From an uncultured Clostridia bacterium (GTDB taxonomy: Bacteria > Bacillota > Clostridia > Oscillospirales > Acutalibacteraceae), in assembly GCA_947623215.1 (NCBI GenBank), contig CANQGN010000063.1:1-8115 (forward strand): a stretch of 8,115 bases of DNA. The letters are read 5' to 3'. Shown piece after piece: positions 1 through 6,131 of this stretch; the stretch's first letter is position 1; each line of letters opens with the position of its first letter. Both the position numbers and the translations under genes were made by a program. Under the pieces are notes generated by a model. It saw only the letters and a program-made list of their open reading frames with translations, was not told where the DNA came from and did not search any database.

Positions 1-366
1 CTGGTAGAGACCATTCGCGCCTACGCGAGAGAAAAAGGGGTAGAACCTCGCTTTGTACAGTCGAACCACGAGGGGGCGCTGGTAGACGCCATTCACGCCG
101 CCTATTTTGACGGGCTAGACGGCATGGTGCTCAACCCCGGGGCCTACACCCACACCAGCATTGCCCTGCTGGACGCGCTGAAAGCCGTTCGCTTACCGGC
201 GGTGGAGGTACATATTTCTAAAGTAGACGAACGCGAGGAGTTTCGGCAGGTGAGTTACATTCGCCCGGCCTGTATTGCCACCATTTCGGGGCTGGGCACG
301 GCGGGCTACCTGCGGGCGATTGACCGCCTGCTGGAGCATGGAAATAAGGGGGAAGCCCCCGCATGA
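1..366 (+). CDS. aroQ: 3-dehydroquinate dehydratase, type II (AroQ), 3' part
   Basis: Catalyses dehydration of 3-dehydroquinate to 3-dehydroshikimate, the third step of the shikimate pathway, in the cytosol; type II enzymes form dodecamers. The reading frame is open from base 1 and encodes the last 121 residues. Visible family motifs are QSNHEG (fragment residues 20-25), NPGAYTHTS (45-53), the EVHIS segment with the catalytic-site His at fragment residue 71, REEFR (78-82) and the SGLGTAGY segment (96-103). About 25 residues, including the NLNLLG-type N-terminal motif and the catalytic Tyr loop, lie left of the window. The first in-frame ATG at 124 falls inside the conserved core and is not the start. 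The stop overlaps the aroA start by four bases (ATGA), so the two are probably translationally coupled. Identification is firm; the missing 5' end is simply the window edge. Confidence 0.95.
   Translation: MVETIRAYAREKGVEPRFVQSNHEGALVDAIHAAYFDGLDGMVLNPGAYTHTSIALLDALKAVRLPAVEVHISKVDEREEFRQVSYIRPACIATISGLGTAGYLRAIDRLLEHGNKGEAPA
346..360 (+). promoter_or_regulatory. aroA ribosome-binding site inside a small hairpin
   Basis: The purine-rich stretch AAGGGGGA (346-353) is the only good Shine-Dalgarno candidate before the aroA ATG at 363, nine bases downstream. Its G run is also the left arm of a perfect hairpin, GGGGG-AAG-CCCCC (348-360), which ends two bases before the start codon. The stem is short but all G-C with a three-base loop, so it could hide the binding site unless a ribosome finishing aroQ opens it. 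The sequence pattern is direct; the coupling role is inferred. Confidence 0.55.
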
Positions 367-1574
367 AGGTGCACATTTACCCCGGCCTTGCCGCCGGGCG
401 GGCGGCGGCGCCCCCTTCTAAAAGCATGGCCCACCGGCTGCTCATTGCCGCCGGGCTGGCCAAGGGCCAAAGCCGCATTACCGGCCTTGCCCTTTCAGAA
501 GACGTGGCCGCCACCATTGACTGCCTGCGGGCGCTCGGGGCCACCGTTACCCTAAACGGGGGCGAGGCGACGGTTACCGGCGCCGACCCCCGACTGCGCC
601 CGGCCGGTGCCCTGCTGCCTTGCCGAGAAAGCGGCAGTACCCTGCGCTTTATGATTCCCCTTTGTTTGCTCGCTGCCGCCCCCTGCACCCTTACCGGCTG
701 CGGCCGACTGCTCCACCGCCCCCAAACGGTGTATGCCGACCTTTGCCGCGGGCAGGGGCTGCCCTTTGCGGTAAGTGACGCGGGCGTGCAGCTGTGCGGC
801 CCGCTGCAGGGGGGCGACTTCACCCTGCCGGGGGACGTGAGCAGCCAGTTTATTACCGGGTTGCTACTGGCCTTACCGCTCACCGGCCGCCCCTCGAGGC
901 TGCACTTAACCGGCGAGGTACAAAGCCGCCCGTATATAGACCTAACCTTGCAGGCCATGGCCCACTTTGGCCTGACCGCCCGCTTTGAAGACGAGCGCAC
1001 CATCGCCCTGCCGGCCGGCTGTTACCGCCCGGCCGACGCCACGGTAGAGGGCGACTACTCCAACGCCGCCTTTTTAGAGGCGCTGGGGGTGCTGGGGGGC
1101 AACGTGTGCGTAACCGGGCTGAACCCCGCCAGCTTGCAGGGCGACCGGGTTTATAAAGAAGGCTTTGCGGCGCTGCAAAACGGCTTTTGCCGCCTTTCGC
1201 TGGCAGACTGCCCAGACTTGGGGCCTATTTACATGGCGCTGGCCGCCGCCTGCCACGGGGCGGAATTCACCCACACCGCCCGGCTGAAAATAAAAGAAAG
1301 CGACCGCGCCGCCGCCATGGCGGCGGAACTGGCGAAATTTGGCGTTGCGCTGCTGGTGGAGGACGACCGGGTGGTGGTTCCCCCCGCTCAGCTCACCCCC
1401 CCTGCCCTGCCGCTATGCGCGCACGGCGACCACCGCATTGTTATGGCGCTGGCCACCCTGTGCACCCGCACCGGCGGGGTAATAGAAGGGGCAGAGGCGG
1501 TCGCCAAAAGCTACCCCGACTATTTTTCCGTTCTCTCGTCGCTCGGCATTGTCTGGAAGGAAGAAACCGAATGA
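363..1574 (+). CDS. aroA: 3-phosphoshikimate 1-carboxyvinyltransferase (EPSP synthase)
   Basis: Transfers the enolpyruvyl group of PEP to shikimate 3-phosphate, giving EPSP, the penultimate step to chorismate. The protein has 403 residues, slightly short for the family (about 420-450). Expected active-site residues are in place: K20-S21 and R25 in PPSKSMAHR, SGSTLR (90-95), R119, SSQ (160-162), S188 and Y191 in the SRPY motif, the catalytic-site Asp D285, K311-E312-SDR, HR at 357-358, and K382 in AKSYPDYF. The SSQF and DHR motifs resemble class I enzymes more than the class II RxHxE/SAQxK pattern. The Gly matching E. coli Gly96 is kept (G91), but the residue matching Pro101 is Phe (F96). The start is the ATG that overlaps the aroQ stop; the stop overlaps the tyrA start in the same way. 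No frameshift or truncation is seen. Confidence 0.97.
   Translation: MKVHIYPGLAAGRAAAPPSKSMAHRLLIAAGLAKGQSRITGLALSEDVAATIDCLRALGATVTLNGGEATVTGADPRLRPAGALLPCRESGSTLRFMIPLCLLAAAPCTLTGCGRLLHRPQTVYADLCRGQGLPFAVSDAGVQLCGPLQGGDFTLPGDVSSQFITGLLLALPLTGRPSRLHLTGEVQSRPYIDLTLQAMAHFGLTARFEDERTIALPAGCYRPADATVEGDYSNAAFLEALGVLGGNVCVTGLNPASLQGDRVYKEGFAALQNGFCRLSLADCPDLGPIYMALAAACHGAEFTHTARLKIKESDRAAAMAAELAKFGVALLVEDDRVVVPPAQLTPPALPLCAHGDHRIVMALATLCTRTGGVIEGAEAVAKSYPDYFSVLSSLGIVWKEETE
1557..1563 (+). promoter_or_regulatory. tyrA ribosome-binding site
   Basis: AAGGAAG lies within the last codons of aroA, seven bases before the ATG at 1571. It fixes the tyrA start at this ATG rather than at any codon of the longer open frame that runs upstream through aroA to 1187. 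Confidence 0.7.
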
Positions 1575-2449
1575 AACTCAACAAAAATCAGGATACGCAT
1601 ATTGTAATCGTCGGCCTGGGACTGATTGGCGGCAGCTATGCCGAGGCCCTTACCCGCCGGGGCTACACCGTTTCGGCCGTTACCCGCTCCCAAAGCTCGG
1701 TAGACTACGCCCTGCAGCGGGGCTTTATTGCCGCCGGGGCGGCTTTTCCCGACCCCGAACTGCTGCAAAAGGCAGAGCTGGTGGTCTTTTCGCTCTACCC
1801 CCACACGCTGCTGCAGTGGCTGCAAGCCAACCAGCACCTGCTCCGCCCCGGCGCGTTGCTCACCGACGTAACCGGCGTAAAAGGCAGCACCGTTTACGCC
1901 ATTCAAGACATGCTGCGGCCCGACCTCGAATTTATTGCCGCCCACCCCATGGCGGGCAAAGAGGTGTGCGGCGTGCAAAACGCCGACGCCGCTATTTTTC
2001 AAAACGCTAATTACATTATTACCCCAACCGAGCGCAACACGCCGGAGGCCATAGCCACCTGCCGGGAGCTGGGCGAGGAGCTGGGGTTTGCCCGCATCAG
2101 CTGCCTGTCACCCGAAGAGCACGACGATATGATTGGCTTTGTCTCGCAGCTGACCCACTGCATTGCCGTGAGCTTAATGACCTGCACCGAGTGCGAGCAT
2201 TTGGTCGACTACACCGGCGACTCGTTTCGCGATTTAACCCGCATTGCCCAAATTAACGACGAAATGTGGAGCGAGCTTTTTCTCATGAACCGCGACCCCC
2301 TGCTGCACAATATGCAGCGATTTATAGACGAATTTGAGCGGTTGAAGGATTTGGTCGCCGCCGGCGACCGCGAGGGAATGCGGCAAATGATGCAGCTGGC
2401 CGCCAAACGCCGCAAGCTCTTTAACCGCCCCGGCGACAAAAACCAGTAA
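1571..2449 (+). CDS. tyrA: Prephenate dehydrogenase (TyrA), catalytic domains only
   Basis: Oxidatively decarboxylates prephenate to 4-hydroxyphenylpyruvate, the tyrosine-specific step, using NAD(P)+. The 292-residue protein starts with a Rossmann fold: GLGLIGGS at 15-22. DVTGVKGS (99-106) and HPMAGKE (125-131) follow; H125 matches the catalytic His of the family. The C-terminal helical dimerisation domain shows EEHDD (182-186), the SQLTH variant of the SHLPH motif (192-196), and FRDLTRIA plus W233 (219-233). The protein ends about where the catalytic core ends, so neither a C-terminal ACT domain (as in Bacillus TyrA) nor a fused chorismate mutase is present. Arogenate specificity cannot be excluded from sequence. 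The same frame is open upstream to 1187, but that part is out-of-frame aroA with low-complexity Arg/Gly/Pro content. It overlaps aroA by four bases and is followed at once by the DAHP synthase gene. Confidence 0.95.
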   Translation: MKLNKNQDTHIVIVGLGLIGGSYAEALTRRGYTVSAVTRSQSSVDYALQRGFIAAGAAFPDPELLQKAELVVFSLYPHTLLQWLQANQHLLRPGALLTDVTGVKGSTVYAIQDMLRPDLEFIAAHPMAGKEVCGVQNADAAIFQNANYIITPTERNTPEAIATCRELGEELGFARISCLSPEEHDDMIGFVSQLTHCIAVSLMTCTECEHLVDYTGDSFRDLTRIAQINDEMWSELFLMNRDPLLHNMQRFIDEFERLKDLVAAGDREGMRQMMQLAAKRRKLFNRPGDKNQ

Positions 2450-2454
2450 GGAGG
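2448..2454 (+). promoter_or_regulatory. Ribosome-binding site of the DAHP synthase gene, overlapping the tyrA stop
   Basis: AAGGAGG begins inside the tyrA TAA stop and lies eight bases before the ATG at 2463. A second in-frame ATG at 2469 would be 14 bases away, so 2463 is the better start. The overlap of stop codon and binding site suggests reinitiation by the same ribosomes. Confidence 0.8.
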
Positions 2455-2462
2455 CCGCCCAG

Positions 2463-3491
2463 ATGAATATGGAATTCACCCGCAAACTGCCCATTCCAAA
2501 AGAAATAAAAGAACGCTACCCTGTAACACCCGAAATGGCTGCCCAAAAGCAAAAGAACGACGAAGCCATTCAAGCCATTTTTCGGGGGGAAAGCAACAAG
2601 CTGCTGCTGGTCATCGGCCCCTGCTCGGCCGATAACGAGGCCGCCGTGCTGGACTATATGGACCGCCTACGCCGCCTGCAAGACGAGGTGGCAGACAAAA
2701 TTGTAATGGTCCCCCGGCTCTACACCAACAAGCCCCGCACCACCGGCGAGGGCTACAAGGGAATGCTGCACCAGCCCAACCCCAACGAGCGGCCGGATTT
2801 GCTCAAAGGCGTGGTGGCCATTCGCAAGCTGCACATGCGGGCGCTGGCCGAAACCGGCTTCAGCTGCGCCGATGAAATGCTTTACCCCGACAATCACCGC
2901 TATCTTTCCGACTTGCTCTCTTACGTGGCGGTGGGCGCCCGCTCGGTAGAAAACCAGCAGCACCGGCTGACCGCCAGCGGACTGGACATTCCCGTGGGCA
3001 TGAAAAACCCCACCAGCGGCAATATTCCGGTGCTCATGAACTCGCTGGTGGCCGCCCAGCACTCGCACACCTTTTTGTACCGTGGGTGGGAGGTAACGAG
3101 CAAGGGCAACCCGCTGGCCCACGCCATTTTGCGGGGGTACGTAAACAAGCACGGCCAAAGCCTGCCCAACTACCACTACGAAGATTTGCTCTATTTGTAT
3201 GAGGAATACCAGAAAGCCGGGTTGCAAAACCCCGGCGTGGTGGTAGACGCCAACCACGCCAACTCCGGCAAACATCCCTTTGAGCAAATTCGCATTACCA
3301 AAGAGGTACTGCACAGCTGCCGCTACAACCCCACCCTGCGCGGCATAGTGAAAGGGGTTATGATAGAAAGCTATTTGGAAGACGGCTGCCAGCCGGTAGA
3401 CGGCGGCGTGTACGGCAAGTCCATTACCGACCCCTGCATTGGGTGGGAAAAAACCGAAGCGCTGGTGCGCGAAATTGCAGAAACGCTCTAA
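2463..3491 (+). CDS. aroF: 3-deoxy-7-phosphoheptulonate synthase (DAHP synthase), AroFGH type
   Basis: Condenses PEP with erythrose 4-phosphate to give DAHP, the committed first step of the shikimate pathway. The 342-residue length and motifs fit the class I alpha family of E. coli AroF/AroG/AroH: IGPCSADN (51-58) with metal ligand C54, KPRTT (90-94) with PEP-binding R92, GARSVENQQHR (158-168), the PVGMKNPTSG segment (177-186) with K181, DANHANSGK (262-270) with metal ligand H265, E302 in VMIESYLEDG, and D323 in GKSITDPCIGW. All four predicted metal ligands (C54, H265, E302, D323) are present. No N-terminal ACT or chorismate mutase domain is attached. The aroF symbol is nominal, because which amino acid inhibits the enzyme cannot be read safely. 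It is the last gene of its operon, followed by a terminator 19 bases after the stop. Confidence 0.95.
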   Translation: MNMEFTRKLPIPKEIKERYPVTPEMAAQKQKNDEAIQAIFRGESNKLLLVIGPCSADNEAAVLDYMDRLRRLQDEVADKIVMVPRLYTNKPRTTGEGYKGMLHQPNPNERPDLLKGVVAIRKLHMRALAETGFSCADEMLYPDNHRYLSDLLSYVAVGARSVENQQHRLTASGLDIPVGMKNPTSGNIPVLMNSLVAAQHSHTFLYRGWEVTSKGNPLAHAILRGYVNKHGQSLPNYHYEDLLYLYEEYQKAGLQNPGVVVDANHANSGKHPFEQIRITKEVLHSCRYNPTLRGIVKGVMIESYLEDGCQPVDGGVYGKSITDPCIGWEKTEALVREIAETL

Positions 3492-3494
3492 CAC

Positions 3495-3552
3495 AAAAAG
3501 CTAACAAAAACCGGGTAGTTGGGAAAAGTCCCAACCGCCCGGTTGTTTGTTT
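3495..3552. terminator. Bidirectional Rho-independent terminator between convergent operons
   Basis: A 14-position hairpin has arms at 3511-3524 and 3529-3542 around an AAAG loop, with one G-U wobble and one A-C mismatch next to each other. On its right is TTGTTTGTTT (3543-3552), the T tract for the plus-strand operon. On its left is AAAAAGCTAACAAAAA (3495-3510), which reads as a T-rich tract for the minus-strand operon. It occupies most of the only intergenic gap in the window (3492-3561) and sits 19 bases from both flanking stop codons, so one structure probably ends both transcripts. Confidence 0.88.
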
Positions 3553-3561
3553 GGCAGCCAT

Positions 3562-4335
3562 TCAGGCGAGCAGCGCCTGCTTCATGGCTTTTACGTAGTC
3601 GCCCACCGCCGCCGGGGCGTCTTTGCCGTACTGCTCTACCAGCCGCACAATGGCCGAACCGACAATTACGCCGTCTGCCAGCCGCCCCATGGCCGCCGCC
3701 TGTTCGGGGGTAGAAATGCCGAACCCAACGGCGCAGGGCAGCGCGGTATTACGGCGAATGGTCGCCATTAAGGGCGACAAATCCGTAGCAATGGTTTTGC
3801 GCTCGCCCGTAACGCCAAGGCTGGATACAACGTACAAAAAGCCCTCTGCCTCTTTCGCAATGGCCGCCGCCCGCTCGCCGGAAGTCGGCGCCACAAGGGA
3901 AATAAGCGGCACCCCGTACCGCCGGGCGGCGGGGGCGAATTCCTGCTTTTCTTCAAAGGGTACGTCCGGCAAAATCACGCCGTCTACCCCCGCCGCCGAA
4001 GAGCGGCTCATAAAGCGGTCGCAGCCGTAAGAATACACCACGTTGGCGTAGGTCATAAACACCAGCGGCACCGGCGTTTGCCGCCGCAGCTGGGAGGCCA
4101 GCTCCAAAATCCGCTCGGTGGTAACGCCGCCCGCCAGCGCCCGGGCGTTGGCCGCCTGAATCACCGGCCCCTCTGCCGTGGGGTCAGAGAAGGGAATGCC
4201 CAGCTCTACCACGTCGGCGCCGTTTTCGGCCGCCGCCAGCACCACCCGGCGGGTGGTCTCAAGGTCCGGGTCGCCGCAGGTTACAAAGGCCACAAAGGCC
4301 TTGCCGCCGGTAAAAGCGTCGCTTAGTCTACTCAT
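3562..4335 (-). CDS. trpA: Tryptophan synthase alpha chain
   Basis: Cleaves indole-3-glycerol phosphate to indole and glyceraldehyde 3-phosphate; indole is channelled to TrpB within the alpha2-beta2 complex. The product of 257 residues is a TIM barrel of usual length. Motifs seen are AFVTCGDP (16-23), VVELGIPFSDPTAEGP (42-57) with catalytic E44, MTYANVVYSYG (104-114), LPDVPFEE (132-139), LVAPTS (147-152), SSLGVTGER (171-179) on the flexible loop, and VGFGIS (203-208) plus GVIVGSA (222-228) for phosphate binding. The second catalytic acid, Asp60 in Salmonella, is Glu here (E55). The ATG at 4335 was chosen because the GGGGAGGA binding site sits five bases upstream and the family N-terminus aligns there; a TTG at 4362 would add nine unlikely residues. 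It overlaps the end of trpB by eight bases and is the last gene of the operon. Confidence 0.96.
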   Translation of the reverse strand: MSRLSDAFTGGKAFVAFVTCGDPDLETTRRVVLAAAENGADVVELGIPFSDPTAEGPVIQAANARALAGGVTTERILELASQLRRQTPVPLVFMTYANVVYSYGCDRFMSRSSAAGVDGVILPDVPFEEKQEFAPAARRYGVPLISLVAPTSGERAAAIAKEAEGFLYVVSSLGVTGERKTIATDLSPLMATIRRNTALPCAVGFGISTPEQAAAMGRLADGVIVGSAIVRLVEQYGKDAPAAVGDYVKAMKQALLA

Positions 4336-5518
4336 CAATATCCTCCCCCCGGTAGCGGGCAATGGCCGCGCAGTCTTTGTCTCCCCTGCCGGAGAGAGTG
4401 ACTACCATCACATTTTCCGGCGGCAGGGTGGGCGCCAGCCGCAGGGCGTAGGCCACGGCGTGGGCCGATTCGATAGCCGGAATAATGCCCTCTACGCGCG
4501 AAAGCAGTTCAAAGGCCTCTACCGCCTCGTCGTCGGTCACCGGCACATACTCCGCCCGGCCAATATCGTGCAAATAGGCGTGCTCCGGCCCCACGCCGGG
4601 GTAGTCCAGCCCGGCGGAAATAGAGTAAACCGGCGCAATTTGGCCGAATTCGTCCTGGCAAAAGTAGGACTTCATGCCGTGAAAAATGCCGGGGCGGCCG
4701 GTGTTTACGGTGGCGGCGGTCTCGGGCGCGTCTATCCCCCGCCCGGCCGCCTCGCAGCCGATCAGGCGAACGGAGGGCTCTTCTATAAAATGGTAAAAGC
4801 TGCCCATGGCGTTGGAACCGCCCCCCACGCAGGCCAGCACTACGTCCGGCAGGCGACCCTCCGCCGCGAGCGCCTGTTCGCGGATTTCGGCCGAAATCAC
4901 CGCCTGAAAGTCCCGCACCATCATGGGGAAGGGGTGGGGGCCCATAACCGAACCAAGGCAGTAGTGGGTGTCGTCTATGCGGCGGGTCCACTCGCGCATG
5001 GCTTCTGAAACGGCGTCTTTCAGCGTGGCGGTGCCGGTGGTAACCGGCACCACCGTTGCCCCCAGCAGCTTCATGCGGTATACGTTCAGCGCCTGCCGGC
5101 GGGCGTCTACTTCGCCCATAAACACCACGCACTCCATGCCCATGTAGGCGGCGGCGGTGGCGGTGGCAACGCCGTGCTGCCCGGCTCCGGTTTCGGCTAT
5201 CAGGCGGGTTTTGCCCATTTTTTTGGCAAGCAATGCCTGCCCCAGCACGTTGTTGATTTTGTGCGACCCGGTGTGGTTTAAGTCTTCGCGCTTTAAGTAT
5301 ATTTTCGCCCCGCCAAGGCGGCGGGTCAGCCGCTCGGCAAAATAGAGCGGCGAGGGCCGACCGGCGTAGTTTTGCAGCAGCTCGGTCAGCTCCCGTACAA
5401 AAGCCGGGTCGTTTTTGTAAGATTCATACGCCGCCTCTAACTGCTGCACGGCGTTCATAAGGGTTTCGGGTATAAACTGCCCGCCGTGGCTGCCAAAGCG
5501 GCCCTTTTCAGGTTGCAT
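4328..5518 (-). CDS. trpB: Tryptophan synthase beta chain
   Basis: PLP enzyme that joins indole with L-serine to give L-tryptophan, partner of TrpA. The 396-residue protein has the normal length and the main-type TrpB pattern. The N-terminal FGSHGGQFIPETL (8-20) is followed by HTGSHKIN (82-89) with PLP-binding K87, ETGAGQHG (109-116) with catalytic E109, GGGSNA (232-237) binding the PLP phosphate, GLDYPGVGPEH (303-313) with D305, EGIIPAIESAHA (343-354) including E350, and LSGRGDKD (375-382) with S376 near the PLP ring nitrogen. No key residue is missing. The ATG at 5518 lies within the end of trpF (11-base overlap) and has an AGGAGG site at 5527-5532, eight bases upstream. The frame overlaps trpA by eight bases at its end, in keeping with coupled synthesis of the two subunits. 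Confidence 0.97.
   Translation of the reverse strand: MQPEKGRFGSHGGQFIPETLMNAVQQLEAAYESYKNDPAFVRELTELLQNYAGRPSPLYFAERLTRRLGGAKIYLKREDLNHTGSHKINNVLGQALLAKKMGKTRLIAETGAGQHGVATATAAAYMGMECVVFMGEVDARRQALNVYRMKLLGATVVPVTTGTATLKDAVSEAMREWTRRIDDTHYCLGSVMGPHPFPMMVRDFQAVISAEIREQALAAEGRLPDVVLACVGGGSNAMGSFYHFIEEPSVRLIGCEAAGRGIDAPETAATVNTGRPGIFHGMKSYFCQDEFGQIAPVYSISAGLDYPGVGPEHAYLHDIGRAEYVPVTDDEAVEAFELLSRVEGIIPAIESAHAVAYALRLAPTLPPENVMVVTLSGRGDKDCAAIARYRGEDIDE
4341..4349 (-). promoter_or_regulatory. trpA ribosome-binding site
   Basis: On the minus strand GGGGGAGGA lies inside the last codons of trpB, five bases before the ATG at 4335. It decides the trpA start against the upstream in-frame TTG at 4362. 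Confidence 0.75.
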
Positions 5519-6131
5519 TGCGGCTTCCTCCTGCCTGTTTTACAGCCTCCAGAAAGGCTTTCATTTTTTCAAAATCTTTGCGTCCATCCGTCTCTATCCC
5601 GCTGCTCACGTCTACCCCATAGGGGTGGTAAGTGCGAACGGCCTCCCCCACCGTGCGGGGGGTCAGCCCCCCTGCGAGCAAATAGGGGCGGCGCACGCCC
5701 GGCAGCAACCGCTGCCAGTGAAAGGGCTGCCCCGAACCGGCCTTTTGGCCGTCCAGCAGCACCAGCTCGGCCTCGCTTTCCATGGCGGCGGCAACGGCTT
5801 CCTCCCCCGCCATGGCAAAGGCCTGCCACACCGGGGCGGGGGTAAGGGTGCGCAGCCGCCGCAGGGCCTCCGGCGGTTCGTTCCCGTGCAGCTGCACCAC
5901 CTCTATCACCCCCTGCCGCACCAAAGCAGCCTCTTCTTCCGGCGGCTGGTTTACAAACACCCCCACCGGCACAATGCCGGGGGCAAGTTTCTCCCGCAGC
6001 GCCGCCGCCGCGTTGGGGGTCAGGGTGCGGCGGCGGCCGGGGGCAAACACAAAGCCTACGTAGTCCGGCCGCAGGCGGTTGGCGTAGTCTACATCTTCTT
6101 CGCGGCAAAGGCCGCAAAACTTTACCCGCAT
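5508..6131 (-). CDS. trpF: Phosphoribosylanthranilate isomerase
   Basis: Carries out the Amadori rearrangement of N-(5-phosphoribosyl)anthranilate to CdRP, the third step of tryptophan synthesis. The 207-residue TIM barrel shows KFCGL (4-8) with the catalytic Cys C6, YVGFVF (24-29), VGVFVN (56-61), QLHG (80-83), LLDGQ (125-129) with the general acid D127, LLAGGLTP (151-158), and GVDVSSGIE (172-180) with DGRKD (182-186) for phosphate binding. It is a separate gene here, unlike the trpC-trpF fusion of E. coli. The ATG at 6131 overlaps the trpC stop by 10 bases and has GGGAGGG six bases upstream. It overlaps trpB by 11 bases. The central part carries a very GC-rich hairpin in the mRNA (5657-5672). 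Confidence 0.96.
   Translation of the reverse strand: MRVKFCGLCREEDVDYANRLRPDYVGFVFAPGRRRTLTPNAAAALREKLAPGIVPVGVFVNQPPEEEAALVRQGVIEVVQLHGNEPPEALRRLRTLTPAPVWQAFAMAGEEAVAAAMESEAELVLLDGQKAGSGQPFHWQRLLPGVRRPYLLAGGLTPRTVGEAVRTYHPYGVDVSSGIETDGRKDFEKMKAFLEAVKQAGGSRNAT
5527..5532 (-). promoter_or_regulatory. trpB ribosome-binding site
   Basis: A perfect AGGAGG on the minus strand within the last codons of trpF, eight bases before the trpB ATG at 5518. It supports this start and shows that trpB has its own strong initiation site despite overlapping trpF. Confidence 0.8.

Noticed and set aside
377..1003. Open frame antisense to aroA (208 residues)
   Set aside because: Low-complexity Ser/Arg/Pro/Ala composition and full overlap with EPSP synthase; a shadow of GC-rich codon use.
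1187..1570. Upstream extension of the tyrA frame into aroA, giving a 420-residue protein
   Set aside because: The added 128 residues are out-of-frame aroA, rich in Arg, Gly and Pro, with no homology signal; the ATG at 1571 has a good binding site and the Rossmann motif follows at the normal distance.
2667..3494. Long open frame antisense to the DAHP synthase gene (275 residues)
   Set aside because: It lies opposite a gene with a complete set of conserved active-site motifs, and shows no domain pattern of its own; long antisense frames are common in GC-rich DNA.
3492..3561. A small RNA or small protein gene in the only intergenic gap
   Set aside because: The 70 bases are almost fully taken up by the terminator hairpin and its flanks; no promoter or binding site is visible.
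3563..3579. Small inverted repeat CAGGCG-AGCAG-CGCCTG at the very end of trpA
   Set aside because: It lies in coding sequence, has no T tract of its own, and the stronger hairpin at 3511-3542 explains termination.
4178..5008. Plus-strand open frame opposite trpA and trpB (276 residues)
   Set aside because: It overlaps two well-supported genes and contains no recognisable motif.
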